Shown piece by piece: positions 34,642 through 45,302 of a stretch of DNA of 54,158 nt. The DNA lies in NCBI GenBank assembly GCA_027024145.1, contig JALVTF010000011.1:1-54158 (forward strand), in the 5' to 3' direction. Below the pieces are notes generated by a model. That model was not told where the DNA came from. It saw nothing but the letters and a program-made list of their open reading frames with translations, and searched no databases. Source of the stretch: Campylobacterales bacterium. Its GTDB lineage: Bacteria; Campylobacterota; Campylobacteria; Campylobacterales; Nitratiruptoraceae. The position numbers and the translations under genes are program-made. The stretch's first letter is position 1, and each line of letters begins with the position of its first letter.

Positions 34642-37600
34642 TTATATATTAAAATACTTCGCATCAGGATGATGCACGACTATGGCGCAGGTGGATTGTT
34701 CGGGATGGATCTGGAATGTTTCGCTCAGCTCTATGCCAAATTCTTCAGGACGCAAGAGATTGAAGATATGGCGGTTGAGCTCCAGATCTGGGCAGGCTGG
34801 ATAGCCGGGAGAGTAGCGTGCACCTTGGTATCCTGTCATCTTCACATCTCTTAAGTCCGGCTTTTCATTGCGCAAAATTCCGAGTTCTATGCGTATCTGC
34901 TTGTGCACCACTTCTGCCAAGGCTTCTGCAAGTTCCACACTCAGCCCGTGCACCAGGTGGTACTCGTGGTATTTGCCGGCCTTGAAAAGCTCTCCTTCAT
35001 ATTCGCTAAACTTGCTCCCCGCACTCACACAAGTAAAGGCGCACACATCCATGCGTGCGTCATGGAAATAGTCGGCGATACAGCGATGCGGCTTTTTGCG
35101 CTGCCTTGGAAATGTAAAGATCTCTATCGCATCGCCTATGATGTTCTCTATCGGCTCGCAATTGGCATCCTCATCCCTCTCCCAGCCAAATTCTTCTCCA
35201 AAGACATAGAGCTCGTTATCGACGCGGCGCACCGGCCAGTAGCCATAGAGCAGCGTCGGTTCGAAGATACCTCGCAGCTCCTTTCGCAGACGCTCGAAGG
35301 CTGGAATCACTTTTTCGCTCAGCTGCTTCTCGTACTCCTCTTTGCTCATGCCTTTGGATTTGTAGCCCCATCGCTGTTTGAAAAGTAGCCGCTTGTTGAT
35401 CCATTCGTATGCGATATCTGGATCGATCTCTAAAGTTTTGCGACCCCAAAATGGCGGCGTGGGGACGGGAGCTGGCTTGGGGAGGATGATGTTTGCCGGA
35501 TCGATTTTGACCTCTTCCTCCTCTTTGAGGGCCACTTCGATCTCTTCGTCTGTGTCGCTACCAAGACGCGTGTCGAAATTGCCCTCTTCTATGCGCGTCA
35601 TCGCCACGATCCCATCGAAAGCGTCGCGGCAGTAAAAGATAGGTCCATCATAGGCCGGGCGGCAAAAATCGTCTACAAACTTCTTCGTAAGCGCGGCTCC
35701 TCCCAAAAGCACCGGCGCCGTGATACCGCGGCGCTTCATCTCTTGGAGGTTTTCGAGCATCACTTGGGTCGATTTGACCAAAAGGCCGCTCATACCGATA
35801 GCGTGCGCCTTGTGCTCTTCGTAGGCTTTTAGAAAATCTTCTAGCTCCACCTTGATGCCGATATTGACCACTTTGAAGCCGTTGTTGGTGAGCAGTATGT
35901 CCACGAGGTTTTTGCCCACGTCGTGCACGTCGCCTTTGACGGTGCCAAGAATCAGCGTAGTCTGTGAAGATTTCTCGGCTTTTGGCAAAAATTGATTGAG
36001 ATAATCCACAGCAGCTTTCATCACCTCGGCACTTTGCAAAACAAATGGCAGCTGCATCTGCCCACTACCAAAGAGATCACCTACCTCTTTCATGGCGCCG
36101 ATGAGGATTTCGTTAATGATCTTTTCGGGGTCTATCTCGTCTTTCGCCTTTTCGAGTAGCGGCATCATCCGCTCTTTGTCCCCATCGATGAGGAGCTTGT
36201 GGATCTGCTCTTCAAGTGGCAGCTTGGCCAGCTCATCGTCGCTGCTGGCTTCCTTTTTGTCCGCTTTGCTAAAGTGCTCGATAAACTTAAAGAGCGGATC
36301 GCCATTTTCTCGCCTGTTAAAGAGCAGATCTTCGCAGACTTTGCGATCGGCTTCGCTAATTTTGTGGTAAGGGATGAGGTTTTTGACGTTGACGATGGCC
36401 ATGGTGAGGCCGGCCTCCACGCAGTGGTGCAAAAAAACGCTATTGAGGTATTCCCTGGCGTGTTTGTCGAGGCCGAAGCTGATGTTGGATACCCCCAGCA
36501 CCGCGCCCACCTCTGGATGGCGAGCTCGCAGCTCTCTAATCGCCTCTATCGTCTCGATAGCCGCTGTGTGATACTCCTCGTCGCCGCTTCCTACGGTAAA
36601 GGTGAGCAGGTCGAAGACCAGATCACCGGGGTTGAGTCCATGTTTTTGCACGGCTCGCTCGTACATCCGCTCGGCCACTGCGAGCTTTTTCTCCTTGGTT
36701 TTTGCCATCCCCTCTTCGTCGATGGCCAAAAGTACGAGCGCAGCGCCGAAGCGCTTGGCAAGGGCACAGATCTTATCGAACTTCTCTTCGCCATCTTCAA
36801 GGTTGGCTGAGTTGATGATGGGGCGTCCGCCGATGTGTTTGAGGGCCGTCTCGATGGCCGGAACCTGAGTGGAGTCTGGCATGAGGGGGATGGGTATCTT
36901 TTCGTTATAGAGCTTGATCACCTCTTTCATGTCTTTGGTCTCGTCGCGGCCGGCGAACCCTACGCTCACGTCTATCCCATGCGCGCCGCTGCGCACCTGT
37001 TGCTGGGCCACACTCAGCGTCCCCTCATAGTCTCCTGCCAAAAGTAGCTCTCGAAATGCCTTACTTCCCGTGGCATTGGAGCGCTCGCCCATGAGAAAGG
37101 GAGGCGGGTCTTGATGCAAAGCACGTGACTCGAAGAGGCTGGCGATGGAGCGTGGCTGCTTGCCTTGTGGCGGGAGTGGCTTTTTGCCCTCCACCGCATC
37201 CACGAGGGCTTTGATATGCTGTGGCGTAGTGCCGCAGCAGCCACCCAAAAGCGCGACGCCAGGAATCTGGGTGAAGGTGGCTTCAAGCTCGGTGAACTCT
37301 TTTGGCCCCATAGGATAGTAGGTGTAGCCGCCTCTGTTTTGGGGTAGCCCTGCGTTTGCATGCACACTGATAGACCTATCCCACACTTCGCTGAGCGTCC
37401 GTACATGCTTTTCCACCATATCGGGACCGGTACCGCAGTTGAAGCCAAGGGAGACGATGTCAAAGGGCTCGAGGATCGTAGCGATGGTGGCTGCGTCGGT
37501 GCCGATGAGCATCGTGCCGTTTTGCTCGATGGTGACGCTCACCATGATGGGGATATCGGGCGCAGTGTCTTGGCAAGCGTGGATGGCGGCCTTGATTTGC

Positions 37601-38088
37601 AAAGGATCTTGGCATGTTTCGAGCAAAAAAATATCTGCTCCTCCATCTTTGGCACCTCTAGCAGACTCGCAGTAGCCTGCATACATTTCGTCATAGTCGA
37701 TGTGATTTAGGCTTGGCAGCTTCGTCCCGGGTCCCAAGGAGCAGGCTACAAAGCGAGGTTTTTGGGGTGTGCTGTAGGCCTCGCACACCTCCTTGACAAG
37801 CTCGCATCCGCGCTTGGTCAGATCGTATGCATCCGCAGCCAAGTCGTACTCTTCGAGCACCCACGGCATCGCACCGAAAGTGTTGGTCTTGATGATATCA
37901 GCACCCACTTTGGCGTAGGCTTCGTGGATAGAGCGGATGATATCAGGTGCCGTGCGGTTGAGCAGCTCGTTGCACCCCTCTTTGCCTTCCCAGGCACTCT
38001 GGGGAATCTCCTTGGCCTTGGCCTGCAGCTGGGTGCCCATGGCACCGTCGATGATGAGTATGCGCTCAGTAAGAAGCTTGCGTATCAA
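34642..38088 (-). CDS. metH: Cobalamin-dependent methionine synthase MetH
   Basis: About 1148 residues with all four modules: homocysteine/zinc domain (LIIDGAMGTQLQ, then GFNCGTG and LGGCCGTTP zinc cysteines), methyltetrahydrofolate domain (GERSNATGSKAFRELL), B12-binding domain with the cobalt-ligand motif DVHDVGKN, and the SAM/activation domain (RYSPGYPACPDLEL). It makes methionine from homocysteine in the cytosol. I prefer the TTG at 38088, with AGAGG 5 nt upstream; an ATG at 38115 overlaps promoter-like TATAAT repeats and lacks a ribosome site unless leaderless. It explains the need for the cobO and corrinoid receptor genes. Confidence 0.96.
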   Translation of the reverse strand: MIRKLLTERILIIDGAMGTQLQAKAKEIPQSAWEGKEGCNELLNRTAPDIIRSIHEAYAKVGADIIKTNTFGAMPWVLEEYDLAADAYDLTKRGCELVKEVCEAYSTPQKPRFVACSLGPGTKLPSLNHIDYDEMYAGYCESARGAKDGGADIFLLETCQDPLQIKAAIHACQDTAPDIPIMVSVTIEQNGTMLIGTDAATIATILEPFDIVSLGFNCGTGPDMVEKHVRTLSEVWDRSISVHANAGLPQNRGGYTYYPMGPKEFTELEATFTQIPGVALLGGCCGTTPQHIKALVDAVEGKKPLPPQGKQPRSIASLFESRALHQDPPPFLMGERSNATGSKAFRELLLAGDYEGTLSVAQQQVRSGAHGIDVSVGFAGRDETKDMKEVIKLYNEKIPIPLMPDSTQVPAIETALKHIGGRPIINSANLEDGEEKFDKICALAKRFGAALVLLAIDEEGMAKTKEKKLAVAERMYERAVQKHGLNPGDLVFDLLTFTVGSGDEEYHTAAIETIEAIRELRARHPEVGAVLGVSNISFGLDKHAREYLNSVFLHHCVEAGLTMAIVNVKNLIPYHKISEADRKVCEDLLFNRRENGDPLFKFIEHFSKADKKEASSDDELAKLPLEEQIHKLLIDGDKERMMPLLEKAKDEIDPEKIINEILIGAMKEVGDLFGSGQMQLPFVLQSAEVMKAAVDYLNQFLPKAEKSSQTTLILGTVKGDVHDVGKNLVDILLTNNGFKVVNIGIKVELEDFLKAYEEHKAHAIGMSGLLVKSTQVMLENLQEMKRRGITAPVLLGGAALTKKFVDDFCRPAYDGPIFYCRDAFDGIVAMTRIEEGNFDTRLGSDTDEEIEVALKEEEEVKIDPANIILPKPAPVPTPPFWGRKTLEIDPDIAYEWINKRLLFKQRWGYKSKGMSKEEYEKQLSEKVIPAFERLRKELRGIFEPTLLYGYWPVRRVDNELYVFGEEFGWERDEDANCEPIENIIGDAIEIFTFPRQRKKPHRCIADYFHDARMDVCAFTCVSAGSKFSEYEGELFKAGKYHEYHLVHGLSVELAEALAEVVHKQIRIELGILRNEKPDLRDVKMTGYQGARYSPGYPACPDLELNRHIFNLLRPEEFGIELSETFQIHPEQSTCAIVVHHPDAKYFNI

Positions 38089-38121
38089 TACCACCTCTTT
38101 GCATTTTTTTGCCATTATACT

Positions 38122-38127
38122 ATTATA
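38122..38127 (-). promoter_or_regulatory. -10 promoter element of metH
   Basis: TATAAT on the minus strand. It implies a transcription start near 38115, giving a 27-nt leader to the TTG start or a leaderless ATG. The same A/T tract carries TATACT (38116-38121) facing the plus-strand gene at 38145, so two divergent promoters overlap in about 30 bp. Confidence 0.5.
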
Positions 38128-38144
38128 TTTGCAAGGAGTTTGCA

Positions 38145-38600
38145 ATGTTTATCAATCGCTTCCCGAAAATGGCGGCTTTGCAAAAGTTTCGTGCCTTGGC
38201 TCTGGGTTTTGACGAAAAAACGGCGGAGGCCATCGGTATCGCAGAAGCCACCAAGTATGCGATTTTCAAAAATCTCAGCTATCGCAGACGCAAGGAGCAA
38301 GAAGCGGCCGAAGTGCAAAAACGCTACAAGCGCGCACCCGAAGAGCTGGACGAAGAGACCTTCGCGCTTTTCAAGCTCCAAGCCCTCGATGGCATGCCCT
38401 TTGTGGGACATCGTACATACGGTGCCGAGGATTACCAAAGGGCCGTTTTTTTGCGCTTCGGTGAGGAAGTGGGCAAAAGTATCGAATCCTGGGCCCAAAG
38501 AATCGTCGCCTCGTGCGACAAAGAGGTGCTTCAAAACGAAAGAAAATTTTTCGATGAGTGCTGGAAGCCCCACCGCGACGAAGATCCACTCGCTGCTTGA
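38145..38600 (+). CDS. Conserved-looking hypothetical protein, highly charged
   Basis: 151 residues, probably cytosolic and mostly helical: MFINRFPKMAALQKFRALALGF, then KYAIFKNLSYRRRKEQEAAE and a C-terminal acidic end. No family recognised. RBS AGGAG (38134-38138) is well placed before the ATG. It is divergent from metH with overlapping promoters; whether it has any role in methionine metabolism is unknown. Confidence 0.7.
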   Translation: MFINRFPKMAALQKFRALALGFDEKTAEAIGIAEATKYAIFKNLSYRRRKEQEAAEVQKRYKRAPEELDEETFALFKLQALDGMPFVGHRTYGAEDYQRAVFLRFGEEVGKSIESWAQRIVASCDKEVLQNERKFFDECWKPHRDEDPLAA

Positions 38601-38652
38601 TATGTGTCAATGAAAGAGTAGATATTTTTCGTCATCATAGCCAAAAGGCGAT

Positions 38653-39789
38653 ATGATGAAAAAGCTCTTTTTCGCTCTCCTTCCTTTTGTCTTTTTGGCT
38701 ATGCCCTATCTCTTGGCAAGACTCAGCGCTCATACCATTCTCGAAACTCCGGAGCCCAAACTCACTGCACAGCTGATGCGCCAAAAGGCTCTCAAAGCCG
38801 GATTTCGTTCCATCCCCGCCGGTACCGCAGCGATGCTGCGTCTCGTAGATACGAAGCAAAATCCTCTCAATGCGGCGAAAATCGAGCTGGGCAAAGAGCT
38901 TTACTTCGACCCCTCGCTTTCGCGCGACGGGGCTGTCAGCTGCGCCAGTTGTCACGACATCACAGCAGGAGGAGACAACAACCGTCCCACCGCTATAGGC
39001 TACAAGCATCGCACCAATCCCCACCATCTCAACTCCCCCACCGTCCTCAACGCTGCTTTGGGGAGTTTTCAGTTTTGGGACGGCAGAGCGAGGAGCGTGG
39101 AAGAGCAAGCAGCCGGTCCTATGCAAGCTCCCTTCGAGATGGCCTCCACTCCCCAAAATGTGGTGGCGAAGGTACGTGCCAACAGCCACTATCGCAAACT
39201 CTTTGGCAAAGCCTTCGGTGATGAGAAAGTTACTTTCAAACGCATCACACAAGCCATAGGTGCCTATGAACGCACGCTCCTAACGCGCAGCCGCTTCGAT
39301 AGTTTCCTCGACGGTAACCTCACGGCACTCGATACGAAAGAGCTGCAAGGGCTCAATCTCTTCATCGATATCGGTTGCAAAGCGTGCCATTTCGGGCGCA
39401 GCATCGGCGGACAGATCATCCAAAAGTTTCCGATGAATCCCTACAATGCGCTCTTCTACCCACGCTTTGGCATCCACGCGGGACGCTACTACTTCAAAGG
39501 CATCGCCTTCGATACCAACGTCAGCGATGCCCCCTACCCCTTCCCCGATCTTGGCCACTACTATGGCAAAAACGGTGCGCAGATGTTCAAGGTCCCAGTC
39601 CTGCGCAACATCACAAAAACCGCTCCCTACTTCCACAACGGCAGCGTCAAAGATCTCAAAGAGGTGATTCGCATCATGGCCAAGTATCAAAGGGGCGTGG
39701 AACTCGACAAGAAACAGATCGCAGCGATAGAGGCATTCTTGCACAGTTTGGAAGGCAAAGTGCCTGAGCTCAATCTCAGCGGAGTCTAA
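38653..39789 (+). CDS. Di-heme cytochrome c peroxidase (CcpA/MauG family)
   Basis: 378 residues with an N-terminal signal/anchor segment (about 3-24). Two haem c sites: C97-AS-C100-H101 and C242-KA-C245-H246, with surrounding signatures LGKELYFDPSLSRDGAVSCASCH, FWDGRARSVEEQAAGPM and FKVPVLRNITKTAPYFHNGS. It reduces hydrogen peroxide to water in the periplasm with electrons from small cytochromes c, such as that at 11103. The first of two adjacent ATGs is used; aaaagg lies just upstream. It ends with a 14-bp convergent overlap with the YrdC-like gene. Confidence 0.93.
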   Translation: MMKKLFFALLPFVFLAMPYLLARLSAHTILETPEPKLTAQLMRQKALKAGFRSIPAGTAAMLRLVDTKQNPLNAAKIELGKELYFDPSLSRDGAVSCASCHDITAGGDNNRPTAIGYKHRTNPHHLNSPTVLNAALGSFQFWDGRARSVEEQAAGPMQAPFEMASTPQNVVAKVRANSHYRKLFGKAFGDEKVTFKRITQAIGAYERTLLTRSRFDSFLDGNLTALDTKELQGLNLFIDIGCKACHFGRSIGGQIIQKFPMNPYNALFYPRFGIHAGRYYFKGIAFDTNVSDAPYPFPDLGHYYGKNGAQMFKVPVLRNITKTAPYFHNGSVKDLKEVIRIMAKYQRGVELDKKQIAAIEAFLHSLEGKVPELNLSGV

Positions 39790-40216
39790 GAAGTTTTTTT
39801 CTGCCAAGCTTTATAATGCGTGAAGGGGGACTTTCGAAAAACCCTCTTTTGTCTTCTACGACAATATCGGCCTGTTTGCGTGCCCATGCTTCGTCGAAGT
39901 TTCTGCCACTGGGATTGGCGCTGGTGGAATACATCCAGCCAAATTTTTGCAAAAACTTCCGATGCTCTCCCTCACCCACGTAGCGCACAGCACGGCCATT
40001 TGGATAGACGAAGGTGGTGCGCTTGGCGCGGCGCACGAGTTTGCGATGTTGTACCGGGACGCGAGCGAAGTTTCGCAGTTGCGCAAGGCTTGCTACCGCG
40101 ATCAAAAAGGGCTTGGTGGGCGTGCGGCCTTTGATGCGCGCTAAGCGCGCCGCATCCTGACTCAAAAACCCAACGGTGGTGTCGGTCTGGACTAGATAGA
40201 TGTGCCTTGGGTTCAT
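39776..40216 (-). CDS. YrdC/Sua5-domain protein (TsaC-like, short)
   Basis: 146 residues with a YrdC-type fold: [42 protein letters not shown] and [13 protein letters not shown], which contains the conserved S-x-SAN-x-SG motif. Full TsaC is about 190 residues, so this is a shortened form; it may make threonylcarbamoyl-AMP for t6A tRNA modification or be an accessory copy. Its ATG overlaps the carB stop (ATGA), making it the last gene of the long minus-strand run. Confidence 0.8.
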   Translation of the reverse strand: MNPRHIYLVQTDTTVGFLSQDAARLARIKGRTPTKPFLIAVASLAQLRNFARVPVQHRKLVRRAKRTTFVYPNGRAVRYVGEGEHRKFLQKFGWMYSTSANPSGRNFDEAWARKQADIVVEDKRGFFESPPSRIIKLGRKKLLRLR

Positions 40217-43200
40217 GAACGTAGGTAATCTTGGAGCGATTTGGGAACAAGCTCTTTGGTTTTGAGACTTTTTATCGCCTCGGCTGCCACTTTTGCCGCA
40301 CTCACTGTTGTGAAGTAGGGAATCTGATGGCGCAGCACCTGCTGGCGGATGCGCCTTGCGTCACTCTTGCTGGCTTTGTTGTCGCTGGTGTTGATGGCCA
40401 TGGCGATTTCGCCGTTTTTGATCATATCTTCGATATTGGGGCGGCCTTCACTAATTTTGAGCACCAGCGTGCTTGCGATGCCAGCTTGGCTCAGCACCTC
40501 GTGAGTACCACGTGTGGCCACGATCTCGAAGCCCAGCTCCTGATATGCTCTGGCAAGCTCTGGTGCAAAGGGCTTGTCGTAGTCGGTGAGGGACAAAAAG
40601 AGTTTGCCGCCGGTGGCCAGGCGGTTGCCCGCTGCAAACTGCGCTTTAGCAAAGCTCTCGCCAAAACTCTCGCTGATTCCCATCACTTCGCCGGTGGACT
40701 TCATCTCAGGCCCCAAGATAAGGTCGGCTCCCGGGAGTTTATTGAACGGGAAGACAGCCTCTTTGACGGAGATGTGGTTTTTGAGCTTGGGCTTGAAGAC
40801 TTCGCCGCTAAAATCGACGACGCCATATTCGTCGTAAAAACGTAGCGCCTCTTCCAGATCACCTCGCAGCATCACACGCGTCGCCACCTTCGCCATCGGC
40901 ACGCCCGTGGCTTTGCTCACGAAGGGCACGGTGCGGCTGGCACGTGGGTTGACTTCGATGAGATAGACTTCGTCCTTGTAGATGGCATACTGGATGTTGA
41001 GAAGTCCCTTGACTCCCAGACCCAACGCGATCTTTTGGGTCTGCTCCTCCACTTGGCGTACGATATTCTCATCGATGCTCACCGTCGGCAGCGAACAGGC
41101 GCTATCGCCGGAATGAATCCCAGCCTCTTCGATATGCTGCATGATGCCGCCTATGTAGACATGCTCGCCGTCACTGATAGCATCCACATCTAACTCGATG
41201 GCATGATCGAGAAATTTATCGATGAGCACCGGTGATTCGTGGCTCACACTCACTGCTTCGTCCATGTATGCGCGCAGCTCCGCTTCGTTATAGACGATAC
41301 GCATAGCGCGTCCGCCAAGTACGTAGCTGGGGCGTACCAGCACGGGATAGCCGATCTCTTGGGCTATACGAATGGCCTCCTCTTTCGTAAAGGCGGTACC
41401 GTTTGGCGGCTGCTTGAGGCCGTTGGCAGCCACAAATTCACTGAACTTCTCCCTATCTTCTGCCAGGTCGATCACCTTGGCGCTAGTGCCCACGATCTTG
41501 GCGCCGATGGCCGTGAGTGGTTTGGCGAGTTTGAGAGGTGTCTGACCACCAAAATGCACGATCACGCCAGTGGGGTTTTCAGTCTTGATGACGCTTCGCA
41601 CATGCTCGAAATCGATGGGCTCGAAGTAGAGGATATCACTGGTGTCGTAGTCGGTGGAGACGGTTTCTGGGTTGCAGTTGTACATGATGGATTTGATGCC
41701 CATATCTTTGAGTGCGAAGGCTGCATGCACACAGCAGTAGTCAAACTCGATCCCCTGCCCGATGCGGTTGGGACCGCCACCGATGATGAGCACCTTTTCT
41801 TCATCGCTGTTTTCTTGCGGTTTGGCTGGGAGCTTGGTGATATTGGTGGAGCTATAGAGATAGGGCGTTTTGGCCGGAAACTCGGCGGCACAGGTGTCCA
41901 CTTCGTTGTATTCGTGCTCGATGCCTAACGCCGTGCGGGCATTGTAGACATCGCTTTCGCTTAAATTCGTGTGCTCTTTTTCGTTGATGAGCTTGGCGAT
42001 CATCGCATCGCTAAAGCCGTATGTCTTGGCCAGGCGCAAAAGCTCCTCGTTTTGCAAGATATCCAGATCGATCTTTTTCTCGAACGCCACGATCTCTTCG
42101 ATCTGGTACAAAAACCATGGATCGATTTGGCTCAGCTCATGGATCTCCTCTACACTCAGACCATCGCGAAAAGCCTGTGCGATGTAGAGCAGGCGCTTTT
42201 CGTTGGGACGGCGGATTTCGTGCTTGATGGTCTCGATATCGGCATCGATCTTCTCAAAACCCGCAAGACCCGTCTCGAGCGAACAGAGCCCCTTTTGGAT
42301 CGACTCTTTGAAGGTGCGGCCGATCGCCATCACTTCGCCCACGCTTTTCATGGAGGTAGTGAGGGTTGAATCCGCCATCGGGAATTTTTCGAAGGTAAAG
42401 CGCGGGATCTTGGTGACGATATAGTCGATGGTAGGCTCGAAGCTTGCGGCCGTGCCTGTGATGTCGTTTTCGATCTCATCGAGGGTATAGCCCACTGCCA
42501 AAAGCGTAGCCACCTTGGCGATAGGATAGCCTGTAGCTTTGGAAGCCAGAGCACTGGAGCGAGAAACCCGCGGGTTCATCTCGATGACGATCATGCGCCC
42601 CGTCTTGGGATTGACGGCGAACTGTACGTTCGATCCACCGGTATCCACACCGATTTCACGAAGGATCGCGAAGGATGCGTCGCGCATGCGCTGATACTCT
42701 TTGTCTGTAAGCGTCAGCGCTGGAGCGATAGTGATGGAGTCTCCCGTGTGCACGCCCATGGGATCGAGGTTTTCGATGGAGCAGACGATGATGCAGTTGT
42801 CCTCTCTGTCGCGGATGACCTCCATCTCGTACTCTTTCCATCCAAGCAGCGACTCTTCGATGAGGATTTCGCTGATGGGGCTCGCTTCCAAACCTTTGGC
42901 CGCAAGTGTCTTGAACTCATCGATATTGTATGCCACGCCACTGCCGCCACCCGCAAGCGTATAAGAAGCGCGGATAATGAGCGGAAAACCTATCTCCCTG
43001 GCCGCCTCCATCGCCTCTTCCATCGAGTAGGCGTAGCGGCTCTTGGGCAGGTCCATGCCGATTTTTAACATCGCTTCTTTGAATGCCTGGCGGTCTTCAC
43101 CCTTTTTGATAGCCTCGGGACGCGCACCCAAAAACTGCACACCCTCGAGCATTCCCTTTTCGTACATGCTCATAGCCACATTGAGCGCCGTTTGGCCACC

Positions 43201-43470
43201 CATGGTAGGCAAAATCGCATCGACACCCTCTTGCTGAATGATTTTATAGATGATATCTTCGGTGATGGGTTCGATGTAGGTGCGATCGGCGAAACCGGGG
43301 TCGGTCATGATGGTAGCGGGGTTGGAGTTGACCAGCACCACACGATAGCCGAGAGACTTGAGCGTTTTGACCGCTTGGGTACCCGAGTAGTCGAATTCAC
43401 ACGCTTGGCCGATGACGATGGGTCCGGAGCCTATGAGGAGGATGGTGTGGATATCATCTCTTTTTGGCAT
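40213..43470 (-). CDS. carB: Carbamoyl-phosphate synthase large subunit
   Basis: 1085 residues, full length. Two ATP-grasp halves are visible with their paired motifs ([21 protein letters not shown] near the start and [21 protein letters not shown] near 560) plus the C-terminal allosteric MGS-like domain. It makes carbamoyl phosphate for arginine and pyrimidines with CarA, which is not in the window. RBS AAGGG precedes the ATG. Order mreB–mreC–carB is as in Campylobacter. Confidence 0.98.
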   Translation of the reverse strand: MPKRDDIHTILLIGSGPIVIGQACEFDYSGTQAVKTLKSLGYRVVLVNSNPATIMTDPGFADRTYIEPITEDIIYKIIQQEGVDAILPTMGGQTALNVAMSMYEKGMLEGVQFLGARPEAIKKGEDRQAFKEAMLKIGMDLPKSRYAYSMEEAMEAAREIGFPLIIRASYTLAGGGSGVAYNIDEFKTLAAKGLEASPISEILIEESLLGWKEYEMEVIRDREDNCIIVCSIENLDPMGVHTGDSITIAPALTLTDKEYQRMRDASFAILREIGVDTGGSNVQFAVNPKTGRMIVIEMNPRVSRSSALASKATGYPIAKVATLLAVGYTLDEIENDITGTAASFEPTIDYIVTKIPRFTFEKFPMADSTLTTSMKSVGEVMAIGRTFKESIQKGLCSLETGLAGFEKIDADIETIKHEIRRPNEKRLLYIAQAFRDGLSVEEIHELSQIDPWFLYQIEEIVAFEKKIDLDILQNEELLRLAKTYGFSDAMIAKLINEKEHTNLSESDVYNARTALGIEHEYNEVDTCAAEFPAKTPYLYSSTNITKLPAKPQENSDEEKVLIIGGGPNRIGQGIEFDYCCVHAAFALKDMGIKSIMYNCNPETVSTDYDTSDILYFEPIDFEHVRSVIKTENPTGVIVHFGGQTPLKLAKPLTAIGAKIVGTSAKVIDLAEDREKFSEFVAANGLKQPPNGTAFTKEEAIRIAQEIGYPVLVRPSYVLGGRAMRIVYNEAELRAYMDEAVSVSHESPVLIDKFLDHAIELDVDAISDGEHVYIGGIMQHIEEAGIHSGDSACSLPTVSIDENIVRQVEEQTQKIALGLGVKGLLNIQYAIYKDEVYLIEVNPRASRTVPFVSKATGVPMAKVATRVMLRGDLEEALRFYDEYGVVDFSGEVFKPKLKNHISVKEAVFPFNKLPGADLILGPEMKSTGEVMGISESFGESFAKAQFAAGNRLATGGKLFLSLTDYDKPFAPELARAYQELGFEIVATRGTHEVLSQAGIASTLVLKISEGRPNIEDMIKNGEIAMAINTSDNKASKSDARRIRQQVLRHQIPYFTTVSAAKVAAEAIKSLKTKELVPKSLQDYLRS

Positions 43471-43513
43471 GATTACCCTTGGTTTTTAGTTTTTAATTGT
43501 ACAAAAAAGTTCT

Positions 43514-44266
43514 TTATAACTTCATTAGCCAAAAAAAGACAGGATGACGCAAATCGGCATAGGTTTTGACTTTGGCCACTTTGTAGCTGCCCTCTTGCCA
43601 CACGTCGACCACTTCACCCACTTTGATGCCGTAGGGGAAAATCGCATCGAGGCCGCTTGTGAAGACTTTGTCGCCTTTGTGCACCTTTTCGTAGGTAGGG
43701 ATGTATTTCATGATCACGAAGCGGTTGTCTCCACTACCCATGGCTACACCCTGCGCTCCATCTTGCGTCATGACGCCATAGCTGCACTTGCGATTGCCAT
43801 TAAGAAGCGCAAGTGCACGTCCGGTTTTTGCCACTGCGATGCCAGCGACGCTATCGTCTTTGATGAGGCCGTAGATGTGATTTTGCTGTAGCGATGCATC
43901 GAGCCACATGGATGTGTAGTCGCCAAAACGTACATACGAAATCGCAGGTATCAGACGCATGAGAGAGACGTAAGAGGGCTTGGAGACGTTGCATTCTCGC
44001 TGGAGAGTATCGAGTCGCATTTGTGTGTCGTCGTAGAGGATTTTGTATTTTTGGAGTGCACGATTTTGGGCTCGTAATGCAGCGATAGTGGAGGACTGAT
44101 GAAAAAAGGTGGACACACTCTCGCGTATCTCGTCGATACGTGTGACGACCTCTTTTTTGATAGAGAATGTGAGATCTCCCACGAAATCGCGCACACTCTC
44201 ATTGAGCCGATAGAGAGCCGCGAATAGTACCAAAAGAGCGAGAAAAGCGACGAGGCGCTTACTCAT
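43514..44266 (-). CDS. mreC: Rod-shape determining protein MreC
   Basis: 250 residues: an N-terminal membrane anchor (about 5-18), a coiled coil (about 45-90, RIDEIRESVSTFFHQSS, then LRAQNRALQKYK) and a periplasmic double beta-barrel region (GIAVAKTGRALALLNG, DGAQGVAMGSGDNRF, FTSGLDAIFPYGIKVG). It links MreB filaments to the cell-wall elongation machinery. It overlaps mreB by 8 bp. No mreD is next to it, as in other Campylobacterota. Confidence 0.94.
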   Translation of the reverse strand: MSKRLVAFLALLVLFAALYRLNESVRDFVGDLTFSIKKEVVTRIDEIRESVSTFFHQSSTIAALRAQNRALQKYKILYDDTQMRLDTLQRECNVSKPSYVSLMRLIPAISYVRFGDYTSMWLDASLQQNHIYGLIKDDSVAGIAVAKTGRALALLNGNRKCSYGVMTQDGAQGVAMGSGDNRFVIMKYIPTYEKVHKGDKVFTSGLDAIFPYGIKVGEVVDVWQEGSYKVAKVKTYADLRHPVFFWLMKL

Positions 44267-45293
44267 CGGCTAATTGCTGCAAGATTTCGATCTCTTCGAG
44301 TACGCGGCCCGTGCCTTTGGCTACCGCCAAGAGCGGTTCATCGGCGATGAAGACCGGAATACGCACCGTTTCGGAGAGGTAGCGATCGAGATTGCGTATG
44401 AGTGCACCGCCGCCTGTGAGCACGATACCGTTTTCGATGATATCGCCTGCAAGTTCCGGTGGAGTCTGTTCGAGCACATCCTTGAGCGCTTCTGCGATAG
44501 CTTTGACGGGTGCTTTCATCGCTTCGTAGATATCTTCACTGGTGACGGTGATGGTATTGAGAAGCCCCCCTACCTGGTCGCGTCCCGTGATGCTCATCTT
44601 GAGCGGCTCATCGAGAGGCATCGCTGTCCCAATCTCTATCTTCACTTCCTCTGCCACGCGATCGCCGATGATGAGATTGTACTTTCTTTTGATGTAGTCG
44701 ATGATGGCGCTATCGATTTTGTCGCCCGCGACGCGAATCGATTTGCTCACCACGAGACCACCGAGGGAGATAACGCCGATCTCCGTCGTTCCACCACCGA
44801 TGTCCACAACGAGACTTCCCTGGGGTTCTTTGACAGGCAGTCCTGCACCGATGGCTGCAGCCATCGGCTCTTCTATGAGGTAGACTTCACGTGCTCCTGC
44901 ACTGAGTGCCGACTCTTTGACGGCTTTACGCTCTACCTGCGTGAGGCCATAGGGCACGCAGATAATGATGCGAGGGCGGATGAAGGCTTTGCGCTTGTGG
45001 GCTTTTTCGATGAAGTAGCGGATCATCTTTTCGGTGATGTCGAAATCCGCGATCACGCCATCTTTCATGGGGCGAATCGCCTTGATGTCACCGGGGGTTT
45101 TGCCCACCATCTCTTTGGCTTCGCGCCCCACGGCGAGGATATGCTGCCTACCGTGACGATCGCTCTTGATGGCAACCACGGAAGGCTCATTGATTATAAT
45201 ACCTTCACCTTTGCTCAGCACCAATGTATTGGCAGTCCCTAAGTCTATTCCCATGTCGTTGGAAAAGAGACCGATAATAGAATCGAAAATCAT
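44259..45293 (-). CDS. mreB: Rod-shape determining protein MreB
   Basis: 344 residues, the bacterial actin. Nucleotide-binding signatures are DMGIDLGTANTLV, VVDIGGGTTEIGVISLGG and GIVLTGGGALIRNLD. It polymerises along the inner face of the membrane and directs lateral wall synthesis, so the cell should be rod-like or helical. It follows clpX by 9 bp. Confidence 0.98.
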   Translation of the reverse strand: MIFDSIIGLFSNDMGIDLGTANTLVLSKGEGIIINEPSVVAIKSDRHGRQHILAVGREAKEMVGKTPGDIKAIRPMKDGVIADFDITEKMIRYFIEKAHKRKAFIRPRIIICVPYGLTQVERKAVKESALSAGAREVYLIEEPMAAAIGAGLPVKEPQGSLVVDIGGGTTEIGVISLGGLVVSKSIRVAGDKIDSAIIDYIKRKYNLIIGDRVAEEVKIEIGTAMPLDEPLKMSITGRDQVGGLLNTITVTSEDIYEAMKAPVKAIAEALKDVLEQTPPELAGDIIENGIVLTGGGALIRNLDRYLSETVRIPVFIADEPLLAVAKGTGRVLEEIEILQQLADE

Positions 45294-45302
45294 CGCCTAC
45301 CC

